Shown: positions 41,560 through 53,057, counted from the stretch's first letter. The stretch is DNA of 64,000 bases from Acanthosepion esculentum (GCA_964036315.1 OZ038517.1:49005219-49069218); one strand, 5' to 3'. Notes: a model not told the origin generated them from the sequence alone. A program made the numbers and translations.

Positions 41560-43980
41560 TCTCCGGTTCTTGTACTTTTTTATTTTTTATTTGTTTCTTT
41601 ATTAATATTTCATTTTCCTTTTTAAATTTCTTTCTTGGGATTCCATTCTTTTTCTTCACAATTTGTTCATCCTATTTCCTTCCTCCAAGTATTGTTTTGT
41701 TTCCAACTTCTACTTATCTTTTTTTCTTGTGTATTTCATATTTTAATATTAATTCAAATTTGTCCTTCTTTTCTCTCCTTCTTTTCCTTCCTTATTTTGT
41801 CTATCTTTCTCACTGAAACTTTGTTTTCTTTTCATTTTCTTCTTTCTTTTATTTTCTTTCTCTTTCTTTATTTTCCTTTTCATTCTGTTTTATTCTTTTC
41901 TCTTTCGTTTTTCTTTCTTTCTCACTCTATTTTATTTTTTCTTTCTTTTTCCTCTATTTCTCTTTTCATTCTGAATCATTTTGACTCCATTTTTCAAACT
42001 TTTTCTTTCCTATTATTCTTTATATTTTTTCTTACATTTTTTTAAACTGTTTAATTTTTCATTCCTGTATTCCCTGTTTAATCTTTCTTTCTTTCACTCA
42101 CGTTCTTTTTCTTTTTTATATTTCGTTCTTTTTCTTCTTCACTCATCTTCCTTTTCATTTTTTAAATACTTTTACTCTTTCTTTTTCTTTGTATCTGCAT
42201 CCTTCTTTCATTTTCCTTTTTTACCTTTGTTTCCTTCTTTCTCTTTACCTTTTCTGTTTCCTTCCTTCTTTCTCTATCTTTCCATTTCCTTCTCTCTCTA
42301 TCTTTCGTTCCATTCTTTTTTCTTTTTCTTCTTTCTTTCTCTTTCCTTTTGCTTATTTCTCTGTCTCTCCTTTTGCTTCTTTCTTTCCTTGTCTCTCCTT
42401 TTGCTTCTTTCTTTCCTTGTCTCTCCTTTTGCTTCTTTCTTTCCTTGTCTCTCCTTTTGCTTCATTCTTTCCTTGTCTCTCCTTTTGCTTCTTTCTTTCC
42501 TTGTCTCTCCTTTTGCTTCTTTCTTTCCTTGTCTCTCCTTTTGCTTCTTTCTTTCCTTGTCTCTCTCCTTTTGCTTCTTTCTTTCCTTGTCTCTCTCCTT
42601 TTGCTTCTTTCTTTCCTTGTCTCTCTCCTTTTGCTTCTTTCTTTCCTTGTCTCTCTCCTTTTGCTTCTTTATTTCCTTGTCTCTCTCCTTTTGCTTCTTT
42701 CTTTCCTTGTCTCTCTCCTTTTGCTTCTTTCTTTCCTTGTCTCTCTCCTTTTGCTTCTTTCTTTCCTTGTCTCTATCCTTTTGCTTCTTTCTTTCCTTGT
42801 CTCTCCTTTTGCTTCTTTCTTTCCTTGTCTCTCCTTTTGCTTCTTTCTTTCCTTGTCTCTCCTTTTGCTTCTTTCTTTCCTTGTCTCTCCTTTTGCTTCT
42901 TTCTTTCCTTGTCTCTCCTTTTGCCTCCTTCTTTCTCTGTCTCTCCTTTTGCCTCCTCCTTTCCCTGTCTCTCCTTTTGCCTCCTCCTTTGTCTGTCTCT
43001 CCTTTTGCCTCCTCCTTTGTCTGTCTCTCCTTTTGCCTCCTCCTTTGTCTGTCTCTCCTTTTGCCTCCTCCTTTGTCTGTCTCTCCTTTTGCCTCCTCCT
43101 TTGTCTGTCTCTCCTTTTGCCTCCTCCTTTCTCTGTCTCTCCTTTTGCCTCCTCCTTTCTCTGTCTCTCCTTTTGCCTCCTCCTTTCTCTGTCTCTCCTT
43201 TTGCCTCCTCCTTTCTCTATCTCTCCTTTTGCCTCCTCCTTTCTCTATCTCTCCTTTTGCCTCCTCCTTTCCCTGTCTCTCCTTTTGCCTCCTCCTTTCC
43301 CTGTCTCTCCTTTTGCCTCCTCCTTTCTCTGTCTCTCCTTTTGCCTCCTCCTTTCTCTATCTCTCCTTTTGCCTCCTCCTTTCTCTATCTCTCCTTTTGC
43401 CTCCTCCTTTCTCTATCTCTCCTTTTCCCTCCTTCTTTCTTTGTCTTTCGTTTTGCTTCTTTCTTTCTTTATCTCTCCCTTTCATTCTTCCTTTCTCTAT
43501 CTCTCCCTTTTCATTCTTCCTTTTTCTCCTTTTCATTCTTCCTTTCTCTCCTTTTCATTCTTCCTTTCTCTCCTTTTCATTCTTCCTTTCTCTCCTTTTC
43601 ATTCTTCCTTTCTCTCCTTTTCATTCTTCCTTTCTCTCCTTTTCATTCTTCCTTTCTCTCCTTTTCATTCTTCCTTTCTCTCCTTTTCATTCTTCCTTTC
43701 TCTCCTTTTCATTCTTCCTTTCTCTCCTTTTCATTCTTCCTTTCTCTCCTTTTCATTCTTCCTTTCTCTCCTTTTGCTTCATTCTTTCTCTCCTTTTGCT
43801 TCATTCTTTCTCTCCTTTTACTTCTTTCTTTTTTCTTTCTCTGTCTGTCTCTCCTTTTTGCTTCTTTCTTTTTCTTTTTCTCTGTCTCTGCTTTTGCTTC
43901 TTTCTTTCTTTCATTTATTCTTCCCCCCTCCTTTCTTCTTTCTTGCTACCATCTGTTATTCCTTACTTTCTTCAATATTT
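41560..43980 (+). repeat. Polypyrimidine minisatellite tract (~2.4 kb)
   Basis: Almost purely C/T on this strand from about 42150. Three blocks: about 42350-42920 has a 28-30 bp unit (GTCTCTCCTTTTGCTTCTTT plus CTTTCCTT); 42920-43430 has a 28-bp variant (CTTTTGCCTCCTCCTTT...); 43500-43780 has a 22-bp unit (CTCCTTTTCATTCTTCCTTT plus CT). Adenine is nearly absent, so stop codons cannot occur; three overlapping frames of over 550 codons are artefacts. Confidence 0.95.
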
Positions 43981-43984
43981 CCTC

Positions 43985-44640
43985 CCCACCAAAAAAAAAA
44001 AAAAAAAATGTCCCACTTGCTTCACACCTGACTTTCCTAATTCTGCTTTTACCTTTCCCCTGTCGTCTTTTTACCATTTTTTAAAACACCTTCCATTCCA
44101 ATGTCTTTGATCTTTTCAGCTTCACTTGCACTTTGAATCACTTTTTACAGAACATTTGCTAGTGCCAACCACATTCTTACCGTTCCTCTTAATTCCTTCG
44201 CGCAATCTCTTCCTATCCTGCCAATCACCCTTCATTGCCAATGAAGCATCTAAATTCACATGTCTACAGCTAGAATATTTTATTTTTTGATTTTATTTCT
44301 ATTTTTTGGCATTGGGTCTAAATTAGTGCCTTGTAACATTCAGCAAACATGGTTATGTCGATATCAGCCTGTAAAAATTTAAGATCACTGAGTTTGGACT
44401 GAACTTTTAGTTTGCAGTGTACCAGCCACCCCCATGCACCGACCTTTCCGCAAGTACAAAAGTCAGGATGATTGTTTATAAACAGAGATACAGTCGTTTA
44501 GAGTCTCTTGAAAAATTGATCGGTGATAAATTATCTACCTTCAGGATTCCATCGTGCTCACCATACAACCAAAGAATGCACCAAGACAACATTCTTCAGC
44601 ATTCACCTACAGATTACGTAATACACTCAGAATGCTTTAT
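43985..44640. other. No gene seen
   Basis: An A-run at about 43991-44008, then unique-looking sequence. A 104-codon frame (44417-44731) runs into a MITE and has no recognised domain. Confidence 0.35.
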
Positions 44641-44723
44641 CCGAAATTCTTCGGACTGGAAGCGCTTTGGTTTTCAGATTTTCTTTTTAGATTTTGGAAT
44701 ACAGGCTATTGAATTTGTATATA

Positions 44724-44891
44724 CAGTGTAACCCGGATATAAGAGAGTTGTCGGGACCGGAGAAGAAGTCTCTTATATCCGGGTTTGGTCTATTATATAT
44801 AGATTAACACAGGCTCTAATTTGGGACCAGAGAAAATCTGTTATATCCGTGTTTCTCTTATATCCGGGTATCTTATATCCGGGTTACACTG
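44724..44891. mobile_element. pogo/Tigger-like MITE, copy 3
   Basis: CAGTGTAACCCGGATATAAG to GGTTACACTG with TA at 44722-44723 and 44892-44893. Confidence 0.85.
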
Positions 44892-45005
44892 TATCATCTA
44901 TAAAACGGGGCAGCTTGGGAATGGAAAAATTCTTCGGACTGGAAGCGCTTTGGTTTTCAGATTTTTTTTTAGATTTTGGAATACAGGCTATTTAATTTGT
45001 ATATA

Positions 45006-45158
45006 CAGTGTAACCCGGATATAAGAGAGTTGTCGGGACCGGAGAATAAGTCTCTTATATCCGGATTTGGTCTATTATATATAGATTAACACAGGCACTA
45101 ATTTGGGACCAGAGAAAATCTCTGTTATATCCGGGTCTCTTATATCCGGGTCACACTG
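45006..45158. mobile_element. pogo/Tigger-like MITE, copy 4
   Basis: Same ends as copy 3 with TA on both sides. It was duplicated along with its host DNA and did not insert independently. Confidence 0.85.
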
Positions 45159-45689
45159 TATCATCTATAAAACGGGGCAGCTTGGGAATGGAACCCAAGC
45201 ATAAACATGATATCCCTTTAAATTTCATAACATGGCTTATACATATACCCTGAAGGGAGTTTTATGAGTGGCATATATTCACTTTGACACTGACGAAATC
45301 ACTCCATCAATACACGATCGGGACCACCATTTCTTGCTCTCTGCATGTTTTTCTATTTTCCATTAATTTCTGTTCATCACTTTTATCATAAAACTTTAAC
45401 AATTTCTACTTCTGTTTCCCTCGGTCATTTAAAATGGAGCAGCTTGGGAACAGAACCCAAGCATAAACACAGTATCCTTTTACATTTCATAACACAGTCG
45501 TGATGTCCGGGCGAGTATGAATAGAACCCGCTCGGTTGGCGTAGGGACTCTTCAGTAGACAGCAAACCTGGCGACGAAGACGAGATAATTTGACAAGCTT
45601 CGAATTAAAAGCAAAGGGGAAAAAGTACTCGAATTTAACAACAACGCGAGTAACAAACTTCGCGTTATAATTGCAGATTCAGTTAAGTG

Positions 45690-45979
45690 CCATGTGTGAT
45701 ACACGCCTAGGCAATCATGTATCTTTCGATACATGACTGACGAGACAGATTTTTTCCAGCAGTAGGTTGCCATTTCTTTCTGCTGTAGACCAGTTGCCAT
45801 CCAAGGCTACAGAATCCAGTCTGCCCTGCTATTTACCGATAGCTGGGGTCGGAGAAGAAGAGGATTCATACCTTTCCCAAGGGTATTAGAACGTAAGTGA
45901 ATGCAATGGATTCGAATGGAATTCGAACTCGGCTCTCCCATTCCTCAAACTGAGCCGCTATCCATTACTCCACCGTGCG
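45690..45979 (-). mobile_element. SINE-2 copy a (full, with tRNA head)
   Basis: On the minus strand the tRNA-like head has an A box TGGAGTAATGGATAGCG and B box GAGTTCGAATTCC. The body ends near a hairpin CATGTATC-GAAA-GATACATG at 45716-45735. It would be pol III transcribed (inferred). No target duplication established. Confidence 0.75.
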
Positions 45980-46039
45980 AAAAGGCTAGTAAGCCTTAAA
46001 ACAATAAAAATAAATAAAAATCCACAATGCGCTGCTCGT

Positions 46040-46290
46040 TTTCTGTAATTTTCTTAGGCAATCATGTATTTTTCGATACATGACTGACGAGGCAGATTTT
46101 TTCCAGCAGTAGGTTGCCATTTCTTTCTGCTGTAGACCAGTTGCCATCCAAGGCTACAGAACCCAGTCTGTCCTGCTATTTACCCATAGCTGGCGGGAGA
46201 AGAAGAGGATTCATACCTTTCCCAAGGGTATTAGTACGTAAGTGAATATAATGGATTCAACTGGAATTCGAACTCGGCACTCTGGATTTA
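46040..46290 (-). mobile_element. SINE-2 copy b, head truncated
   Basis: Same body and terminal hairpin (46062-46081, one mismatch). The tRNA head stops within the B-box region (GGAATTCGAACTCGG). Confidence 0.7.
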
Positions 46291-47117
46291 TAACACAGCT
46301 TATACATTGTTGTAGAGTTACTTTCCGCAGTGGAAACTGTATTCGGACTAAATTCGGTCCTAAATAGGTTCAACGTACAAAAACGTTAGGAACTTGTTAT
46401 AATAAGTATTACGCAGAGTAATCTAGTTGTGGTAGCTGACTACTTTCGTATTCGACTCCCCGTCGAACCTCACTGACTCTTACTTATATTAGGTGGGAGA
46501 GTCTATTATCTATAGACTAGGTGTGTTTCACCATAACATACATCTACCCTGAAAGTAGTTTTATATAAGTGGCATATATTCACTGGGATGCTGACAAATC
46601 GCCTCCATCAAGAGACAATCGAGATCATTATCTTTTGTTCTGTTAAGTGTTTTTCTATATTTCATTAATTTCTGTTCATCACTTTCAGCATAAAATTTTA
46701 ACAATTTCTACTTCTGTTTCCCTTCGTCATGACAAATGGGTCAGCTTGGGAATGGTACCCAACACGATATTCCATTACATTTCATAACACTGCTCTGTAT
46801 GTAGTTTTATATAAATAACATATGACCTGAATGTAGTTTTATATAAATAATAGCATATACTTCAAATAATATATACTAACAGAAAGTACTTTGGTTTTCA
46901 TATTATTTTCGGATTTTGGAATACAGACTATTTAATTTCTATGTAGCATCTATAAAATGGGGCAGCTTAGGAGTGGAACCCAAGAATAAATACGATATCC
47001 CTTTACATTTCATAACACAGCTTGTACATCTACCCTGAAGGTAATTTTGTATAAATAACATATGACCTAAAGTTAGTTTTATATAAATAACAACATACGC
47101 CCCGGAGGTAGTTTTTA

Positions 47118-47966
47118 TGAGGGTCATTCAATAAATAATGTGAATTTTTTTCAACGTAGTCTCCCAGCACTGTCACACACTTTTCCCATCTGTGCACAAG
47201 CTTCCGTATTCCCTCAGCATAAAAATCTTTGGACTGATGTCTCAGCCAGTCGCTCACAACACTTTTGACTTCATCGTCACTTTTAAACTTCGTGCCTCTC
47301 GTGAACGCTTTCAAGGGACCAAACAGGTGAAAGTCTGAAGGGGCAAGGTCTGGGCTGTAAGGGGAATGAGGGAGCAGTTCCCAGCCCAGCTCGTTGATGG
47401 TCTGCACTGTTTGGGCTGCTGTGTGAGGCCTTGCGTTGTCATGATGCAAGATGACTCCTTCTGACTGATGACCCCTGCATTTGTCCCAACAGATAAGCTC
47501 AAAGTCCTTGCAATGTCATCCACTGTCACCCTTCTGTCAGACTGAATGAGGTCATTGACTGATTCGATCACCTCAGGAGACATCACTTCTGTAGGCCTCC
47601 CAGGCCTGTCTTCATCCTCAACACTGCTCCATCCTTCTTTAAACAATTTAGCCCACTTGTAGACATTTTTTTGGCTGAAACATGTGGCACCATATACAGT
47701 TGACATTCTCCTGTGAATTTCAACTAGTTTGCACTCTTCAGCAACCAAAAACTTGATAACTGACTGCTGTTCAATCCTGGAGCATGCTTCTTGGTCGGCC
47801 ATCTTTGTTAGTCGCCAAAACTCTCAAAGTTTTTTTTTAATCTGCAAAAGAAATTAAATCCATGTGAAAAAGAAGTAAAACAAAAAAAAATAAAAAAAGA
47901 GTAAGCTTCTATCTGTATTAGAAGTCCTTATACCGAAAAATTCACCTTATTTATTGAATAACCCTC

Positions 47967-47967
<1 letters not shown>
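47118..47967 (-). mobile_element. Internally deleted mariner element
   Basis: TIRs TGAGGGTCATTCAATAAATA and, on the other end, CGAGGGTTATTCAATAAATA (reverse strand), about 30 bp each with few mismatches. They are flanked by TA at 47116-47117 and 47968-47969. At 850 bp it is some 450 bp shorter than typical mariners. The right end sits in a (TA)n tract. Confidence 0.9.
47135..47802 (-). pseudogene. Mariner transposase, central deletion (DD34D family)
   Basis: Starts at 47802 with a good N-terminal helix-turn-helix region (QQSVIKFLVAEECKLVEIHR, VYKWAKLFKEGW, EDEDRPGRPTEV) and a second HTH (VDDIARTLSLSVG). At about 47465-47490 the frame jumps to HHDNARPHTAAQ and, exactly 34 residues later, SPDLAPSDFHLF. 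These are the second and third catalytic Asp of a D34D mariner. The segment with the first Asp is deleted, and a frameshift separates the halves, so no active enzyme can be made. The C-terminus near LGDYVEK reads into the TIR. Close to the SETMAR/Mos-type mariner group by motif. Confidence 0.85.

Positions 47968-47968
<1 letters not shown>

Positions 47969-47998
<30 letters not shown>
47969..47998. repeat. (TA)n microsatellite
   Basis: TA tract against the right end of the mariner. Confidence 0.95.
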
Positions 47999-48001
<3 letters not shown>

Positions 48002-49075
48002 TGTTTTTAAATGAATAAAGAATGTGTGCCTGTTGCATTATGTATAAAACTTAAAGAAGTGCTCAACAGAATTAACTAGAGCAAAAATAGAGCCAGTATT
48101 ACCCTGAAGATCTGTTAGGTGAAAGTGTGGTAGGTAGGTAGGTTCTGGATCACTAGGTTTTTTTTTTTAGATGTCGCTTTACTTAGTGCATTTTATGTTT
48201 ACATTTTTACTTAATTTACTCTGTCAGTGTTTTTTCTTTTTACTAAGCATTGCGGTGCTGATTGATTATTTTCAACCAACATGGATGTTTTTAGTCTTTT
48301 CTTTTTTTTTTTACTCGATTTTTCCCCTGATATCAGATTGTTCAAATATATTTTTTTATTTACAAATTGTATTGTCTGGGTTTTTTTTCACACCGCCCAA
48401 GTATAGGTATTAAAATAATATGTGTGTGTGTGAAATCTAGAAAAAAAAAAAACAAGTAAAATTGAATTTGCATTAGCCATGTGGCTTAGCCATGTGGCTT
48501 AGCCATGAAAAGCTTTACATTTCACTCCCTTAAGTAGACTATTTACTCTTTGATATATGCATAAATTATATCTGTGTTAAAGGCAGACAATTTTGTTTGT
48601 ATTCAGTTGTTTCAAGTATATATTTTTTTTTTAATTTGTAAAATCTTTGTTAATTAACCAAGATTGGAAAGCTACCTGGGAAAAGATTTGTGTGTACCAC
48701 TGGTAAATGCTCTTTGCTTGCATTATATTTTCAAAATCTGGCCCACTTTTGATGATTCTTAACCATTTTGTGAAGAATAAAAGACTTCTTTGTGGAACTG
48801 GAATTCATGGAGATGCGAGAAATAATAAAAAATTGTAAAGAAACTGTCAGTATATTTTGTAACTGACAGATTTGAAAATAATGTCCCTGAGGCTGCAATG
48901 AAATAATTTTTTTTTTTATCAAGGGGAGGTAACCCCCTTGATGCTAAGCCTATCCATTACTTTGTTGTTGAATTTGAAATTAAGGAAAGGCTCACAGTGA
49001 GTGACATGGTTGGGGGTCCAATCAATCTTCTTTGATTATGTAATAAGGATGACGGCCTGTTGCATAATGGAAGTG
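47999..49075. other. No gene seen
   Basis: AT-rich with T runs and a triplicated CATGTGGCTTAGC at about 48478-48507. Confidence 0.4.
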
Positions 49076-50735
49076 CAAATAATAAGAGGCAGTCGAGAAG
49101 GGGAGAGAGGCAGGGAAAGAGAAAGAAAGTGAAAGTGTTTAAGAGAGAGGAAAGCAATCAGAAAAAATGTGAGGAAGTTAGAGAAAGGTTAGAATAAGTA
49201 ATGAGAGAGTAGGAGAAAGTAAAGTTTTATCAGAGAGAGAGAGAGATGAAATAGATGCTTCTGAAGTTGAGGAAAGTAGGAAGTTTTGATGAGAGAGAGA
49301 GAAAAAGAGGAGTCTATCAGAAAGACAGAAAGAAAGGACAGACATGAAGAAATGAAAACTGTGAAGAAAGTAAGAGAAAAAGCTAGAATGGTGAATGAGA
49401 GAGAGAGAGAGAGAGAAGATGTATATCAGAAAGAGAGAGGAAAAGAAAAGAGAGATGTGAAATAAAAAAAGGAAAAGGTAAAAAAATGGTGAATGAAAAA
49501 AGAAAGAGAGAAAGATGTGAGGAAGGAAAGAAAAAGTGAAGAAAATGGTGAATGAGAGAGAATGAAAAAGGTGTGTCTTGGAAAGAGATGTGAGGAAGGA
49601 AAGAAAAAGTGAAGAAAATGGTGAATGAGAGAGAATGAAAAAGGTGTGTCTTGGAAAGAGATGTGAGCAAGGAAAGAAAAAGTGAAGAAAATGGTGAATG
49701 AGAGAGAATGAAAAAGGTGTGTCTTGGAAAGAGATGTGAGCAAGGAAAGAAAAAGTGAAGAAAATGGTGAATGAGAGAGAATGAAAAAGGTGTGTCTTGG
49801 AAAGAGATGTGAGGAAGGAAAGAAAAAGTGAAGAAAATGGTGAATGAGAGAGAATGAAAAAGGTGTGTCTTGGAAAGAGATGTGAGGAAGGAAAGAAAAA
49901 GTGAAGAAAATGGTGAATGAGAGAGAATGAAAAAGGTGTGTCTTGGAAAGAGATGTGAGGAAGGAAAGAAAAAGTGAAGAAAATGGGGAATGAGAGAGAA
50001 AGATGTGTATCGGAAAGAGAAGAGGAAAGAAAGAAAAGGTGTGAGAAAGAAAAGGAAATGGTGAATGAGAGAGAATGAAAAAAAAATGTGTGTATTAGAA
50101 AGAGAGAAAGAGATGTGAGGAAGGAAAGAAAAAGTGAAGAAAATGGTGAATGAGAGAGAAAGAAAAAGATGTGTATGGGAAAGAGATGTGAGGAAGGAAA
50201 GAAAAAGTGAAGAAAATGGTGAATGGGAGAGAAAGATGTGTATCGGAAAGAGAAGAGGAAAGAAAGAAAAGGTGTGAGAAAGAAAAGGAAATGGTGAATG
50301 AGAGAGAATGAAAAAAAATGTGTGTATTAGAAAGAGAGAAAGAGATGTGAGGAAGGAAAGAAAAAGTGAAGAAAATGGTGAATGAGAGAGAAAGAAAAAG
50401 ATGTGTATGGGAAAGAGAAGAGGGAAGAAAGAAGATGTATGAGAAAGAAAAGGAAATGGTGAATGAGAGAGAATGAAAAAGGTGTGTCTTGGAAAGAGAT
50501 GTGAGGAAGGAAAGAAAAAGTGAAGAAAATGGTGAATGAGAGAAGAAGGTAAAAGAGAAGGTGTGTATCAGAGTAACAGGAGGAGAAAATGATAGTGATG
50601 AAGGAGAGTAAGAGAGAAAGAGAAGGTGTGTATCAGAAAGAGAGATAAAGGAAGAATAGGATAGAGAAAGAAAGCAAAGATTCAAGAAAGAAGAAATACA
50701 GCCAAGGAAAGTGAGAGAGAGGGAGAAAGTAGTAT
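49076..50735. repeat. Polypurine minisatellite, 73-bp unit
   Basis: Core region 49545-49990 is six tandem 73-bp units starting ATGGTGAATGAGAGAGAATG (49545, 49618, 49691, 49764 and on). Diverged GA-rich units continue to about 50700. Long minus-strand frames with HSLSFTIFFTFSFLP periodicity are artefacts of the stop-poor pyrimidine strand. Confidence 0.95.
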
Positions 50736-50744
50736 TAGACTCAA

Positions 50745-51112
50745 GTCAAGTCTAATGCTACAGATATATAGTTTTTACAGAAGATTGCTGAGAATTCCAC
50801 AGACTGGACATGTGACTAACAAGGAAGTTTTAAGGAAAACAGAAGCAAATAGGACACTTATACTTGAAATCAGAAAGAGATAGTTGAAAGTTCTAGGACA
50901 CATAATAAGGAAAGAGGGCTTGGAGAATTTGATACTCAAATTGTCATAGGGCAAAAGTAAGCATCCAGTAACCTACCTAATGATTGATAGATCAAGAAGA
51001 GAGAGGGATGGCAAGGATGATACAAATCGTGTTGGGAGCTACAAAAGATAGGGCATTGTGGTGAGCCATGATCGCCCACAGCCTGAAAGAACATAACATA
51101 TAGAAGAAGAAG
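50745..51112 (+). pseudogene. LINE-A C-terminal and 3' end
   Basis: TTTTTACAGAAGATTGCTGA (WFYRRMLRI region), ACATGTGACTAACAAGGAAG, ACACATAATAAGGAAAGAGG and the 3' end GAGCCATGATCGCCCACAGC with CATATAGAAGAAGAAGAA tail. Several stops. It follows the GA-rich minisatellite directly. Confidence 0.7.
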
Positions 51113-51284
51113 AATTTTAATTATCTCATTTTACTTCTGTTGCTTTTTATTACAATTCCCGGATCTCCAGTTCAAGATCTTTAGACTTCATTGGAAATTA
51201 GGCTTGGTACTCTCCTCCTCCTTCCAGTTTTTTCTAGACTATTGCATTCAATTTCACACAACTGCCCTTCACAAAAGCATAGAC

Positions 51285-51690
51285 CAGTGGTTCTCAACCG
51301 CTGTCCCTATTGACTCTGGGTGTCCGTGTAACATTACTGGGGGTACACTAAAAAAAATTAGCAAATTGGGGGTCTACGGTAATCAGTAGATCAATGGTTC
51401 TCAACAAGTGTCCATATGGACCCAGAAGGTCAGTGTAACATTACTGGGGGTCCACACAAAGAAATAGCAAATTGGGGGTCCACTGTAATATTTTAGTTGT
51501 CCATAGAGCAGGTTACTTTCAGAACGGTTGTTACAACTGAAAATTGGAATTTCTGCAGTAATCTATGCCATATTAAAATACTAAAAATAAAAAAACAACC
51601 CTAAATCTAGTAGAGAACAAAATCAAGCAATGTAAGTCAACGTCTTCTTTACTCGACCAGATCTTTTGATTGTAAACTCATCTTTGTTGA
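51285..51690 (+). mobile_element. hAT-like element, duplicated start
   Basis: CAGTGGTTCTCAACCGCTGT begins the element. A second diverged start (CAATGGTTCTCAAC) occurs at about 51393, followed by GGGGGTCCACTGTAATATTT and the body shared with 22441-22690. The two starts look like a tandem duplication of the 5' end. Confidence 0.55.
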
Positions 51691-51818
51691 ATCTGGTTTT
51701 ACTTGTGGGTTTCACTTACTATCAAAGTGCCTTAATAGATTTAACCTTGTGAAAAAAGGTGATCTTCGACTATCATTGACATTGATGAAGCCGAATATAA
51801 AAAAAACTACAATGATCT

Positions 51819-52116
51819 TATTTACATTCTTCAGACTATCATCCTCATCTTTATTTGCCATATTTATCACAACGTTTCGACCGTTGTGCACTCTGGCTTT
51901 CTTCAGGTGGTTGGAATGTTGAAATGATCCCTTTATTTCGCTCACTGGGGTATACTGTTCTAGTTCCACAGGCCATGTCTAATGGATGTCATTTATCAGT
52001 TATCGCCTGTTAATTCCCCTCTACAAGTTCTCCACTACCTTAACCAGGTATTGAACACACGCTCTTTGGGTCATGTCATTTGATCTAACACCTTTATCCA
52101 CTATGTCATGTATCCT
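51819..52116 (-). mobile_element. SINE-1 copy, minus, head-to-head with the next
   Basis: 3' end TTTACATTCTTCAGAC (reverse) at 51819. The CTGAAGA...GAAACG motif lies near 51866-51907, and the tRNA head (CACTATGTCATGTATCC on this strand) ends at about 52116, where the plus-strand copy begins. Confidence 0.75.
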
Positions 52117-52374
52117 TGATCCAGTGACAGGACCTAAAGAGTTGTGAGTTCAATACCTGGTTAAGGCAGTGGAGAACTTGGAGAGGGGAATTAACAGGAG
52201 ATAACTGATAACGGACATCCATTAGACATGGAACTAGAACTAGAGCGAAATAAAGGGTTCAGTTCGACTTTCCAACCACCTGAAGAAGGCTGGAGCGTAC
52301 TACGGCTGAAACATTGGGATAAATATGGCAACAAAGATTAAGACAATAGTCCGAACAATGTAAATAGTGTACAT
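52117..52374 (+). mobile_element. SINE-1 copy, plus
   Basis: Begins inside the tRNA head (GATCCAGTGACAGGACC), with B box GAGTTCAATACC, and runs to the 3' end. The hammerhead-like core has decayed (GAAACATTGGG). Together with the preceding copy it forms a long inverted repeat. Confidence 0.7.
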
Positions 52375-52520
52375 AATACCTCATCTCAGAAATATGGACA
52401 GATACTGAGGAAGGCTGGAGCGTACTACGGCTGAAACATTGGGATAAATATGGCAACAAAGATTAAGACAATAGTCCGAACAATGTAAATAGTGTACATA
52501 ATACCTCATCTCAGAAATAT
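52287..52520 (+). repeat. ~117-bp tandem duplication of SINE-1 3' end
   Basis: GGAAGGCTGGAGCGTACTAC to CATCTCAGAAATATNGACAG occurs twice in direct succession. The second copy includes the flank GTGTACATAATACCTCATC. Confidence 0.9.
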
Positions 52521-52649
52521 AGACAGATGCAGTGATCTTATTGAGTAAATCTGCACATTTCTTAATTTATTCATTACTCTCACATTATAAAATGGTCTAT
52601 ATTAGGATTTATTTTATTCAGTTATGTGTCATGCATAATACTCACTTAG

Positions 52650-52846
52650 GCGATCATGTATCTTTCGATACATGACTGACGAGGCAGATTTTTCCCCACA
52701 GTAGGTTGCCATTTCTTTCTGCAATAGACCAGTTGCCATCCGCGGCTATAGAACCCAGACTGTCCTGCTATTCACCCATAGCTGGTGGAGGGGAGAAGAA
52801 GAGGATTCATACCTTTCCCAAGGGTATTAGCACGTAAGCGAATTTT
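52650..52846 (-). mobile_element. SINE-2 copy c, head truncated
   Basis: Body and terminal hairpin (CATGTATC/GATACATG, about 52657-52676). The tRNA head is missing. First of four clustered copies. Confidence 0.7.
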
Positions 52847-53057
52847 CAGTCATTTATGTACCATGCATGATACAGGCTTAGGCGATCATGTATCACTGAT
52901 GAGGCAGATTTTTTCCCACAGTAGGTTGCCATTTCTTTCTGCAGTAGACCAGTTGTCATCCAAGGCTATAGAACCTTGTCCGTCCTGCTATTTACCCAAA
53001 GCTTGGGAAGAAGAAGAGGATTCATACCTTTCCCAAGGGTATTAGTACATAAGTGAA
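52847..53057 (-). mobile_element. SINE-2 copy d, head truncated
   Basis: Same body; the hairpin has lost one side (ATCATGTATCACTGATGAGG). Joined directly to copies c and e with shared flank GTACCATGCNTGATACAGGC, so the cluster grew by tandem duplication. Confidence 0.65.

Larger units (their letters stand above)
44648..45190 (+). repeat. Tandem segmental duplication carrying a MITE
   Basis: Two about 280-bp copies (44648-44930, 44932-45190) run from TTCTTCGGACTGGAAGCGCT to ACGGGGCAGCTTGGGAATGG, each with the pogo-like MITE at the same site. A MITE-free relative lies at 46890-46985. Confidence 0.85.
44890..47115 (+). repeat. Host tandem family (~300-360 bp), interrupted
   Basis: CAGCTTGGGAATGGAACCCA, TTTCATAACACAG, CATCTACCCTGAA and TTTCTGTTCATCAC recur at about 45180, 45430, 46550, 46740 and 46960. 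The family has been a landing site for MITEs, SINE-2 and a mariner. No gene seen. Confidence 0.65.

Noticed and set aside
41981..44110. Three overlapping plus-strand frames of 560-709 codons rich in Ser, Leu and Phe
   Set aside because: The tract is nearly adenine-free, so no stop codon can form in any plus frame. All three phases are open and repetitive, which is the signature of a polypyrimidine repeat and not of a gene.
44417..44731. 104-codon gene
   Set aside because: The frame reads into the pogo-like MITE and the duplicated flank, and no domain is recognised.
50095..50685. 196-codon minus-strand frame with HSLSFTIFF repeats
   Set aside because: Translation of the 73-bp polypurine minisatellite; no non-repeat domain.
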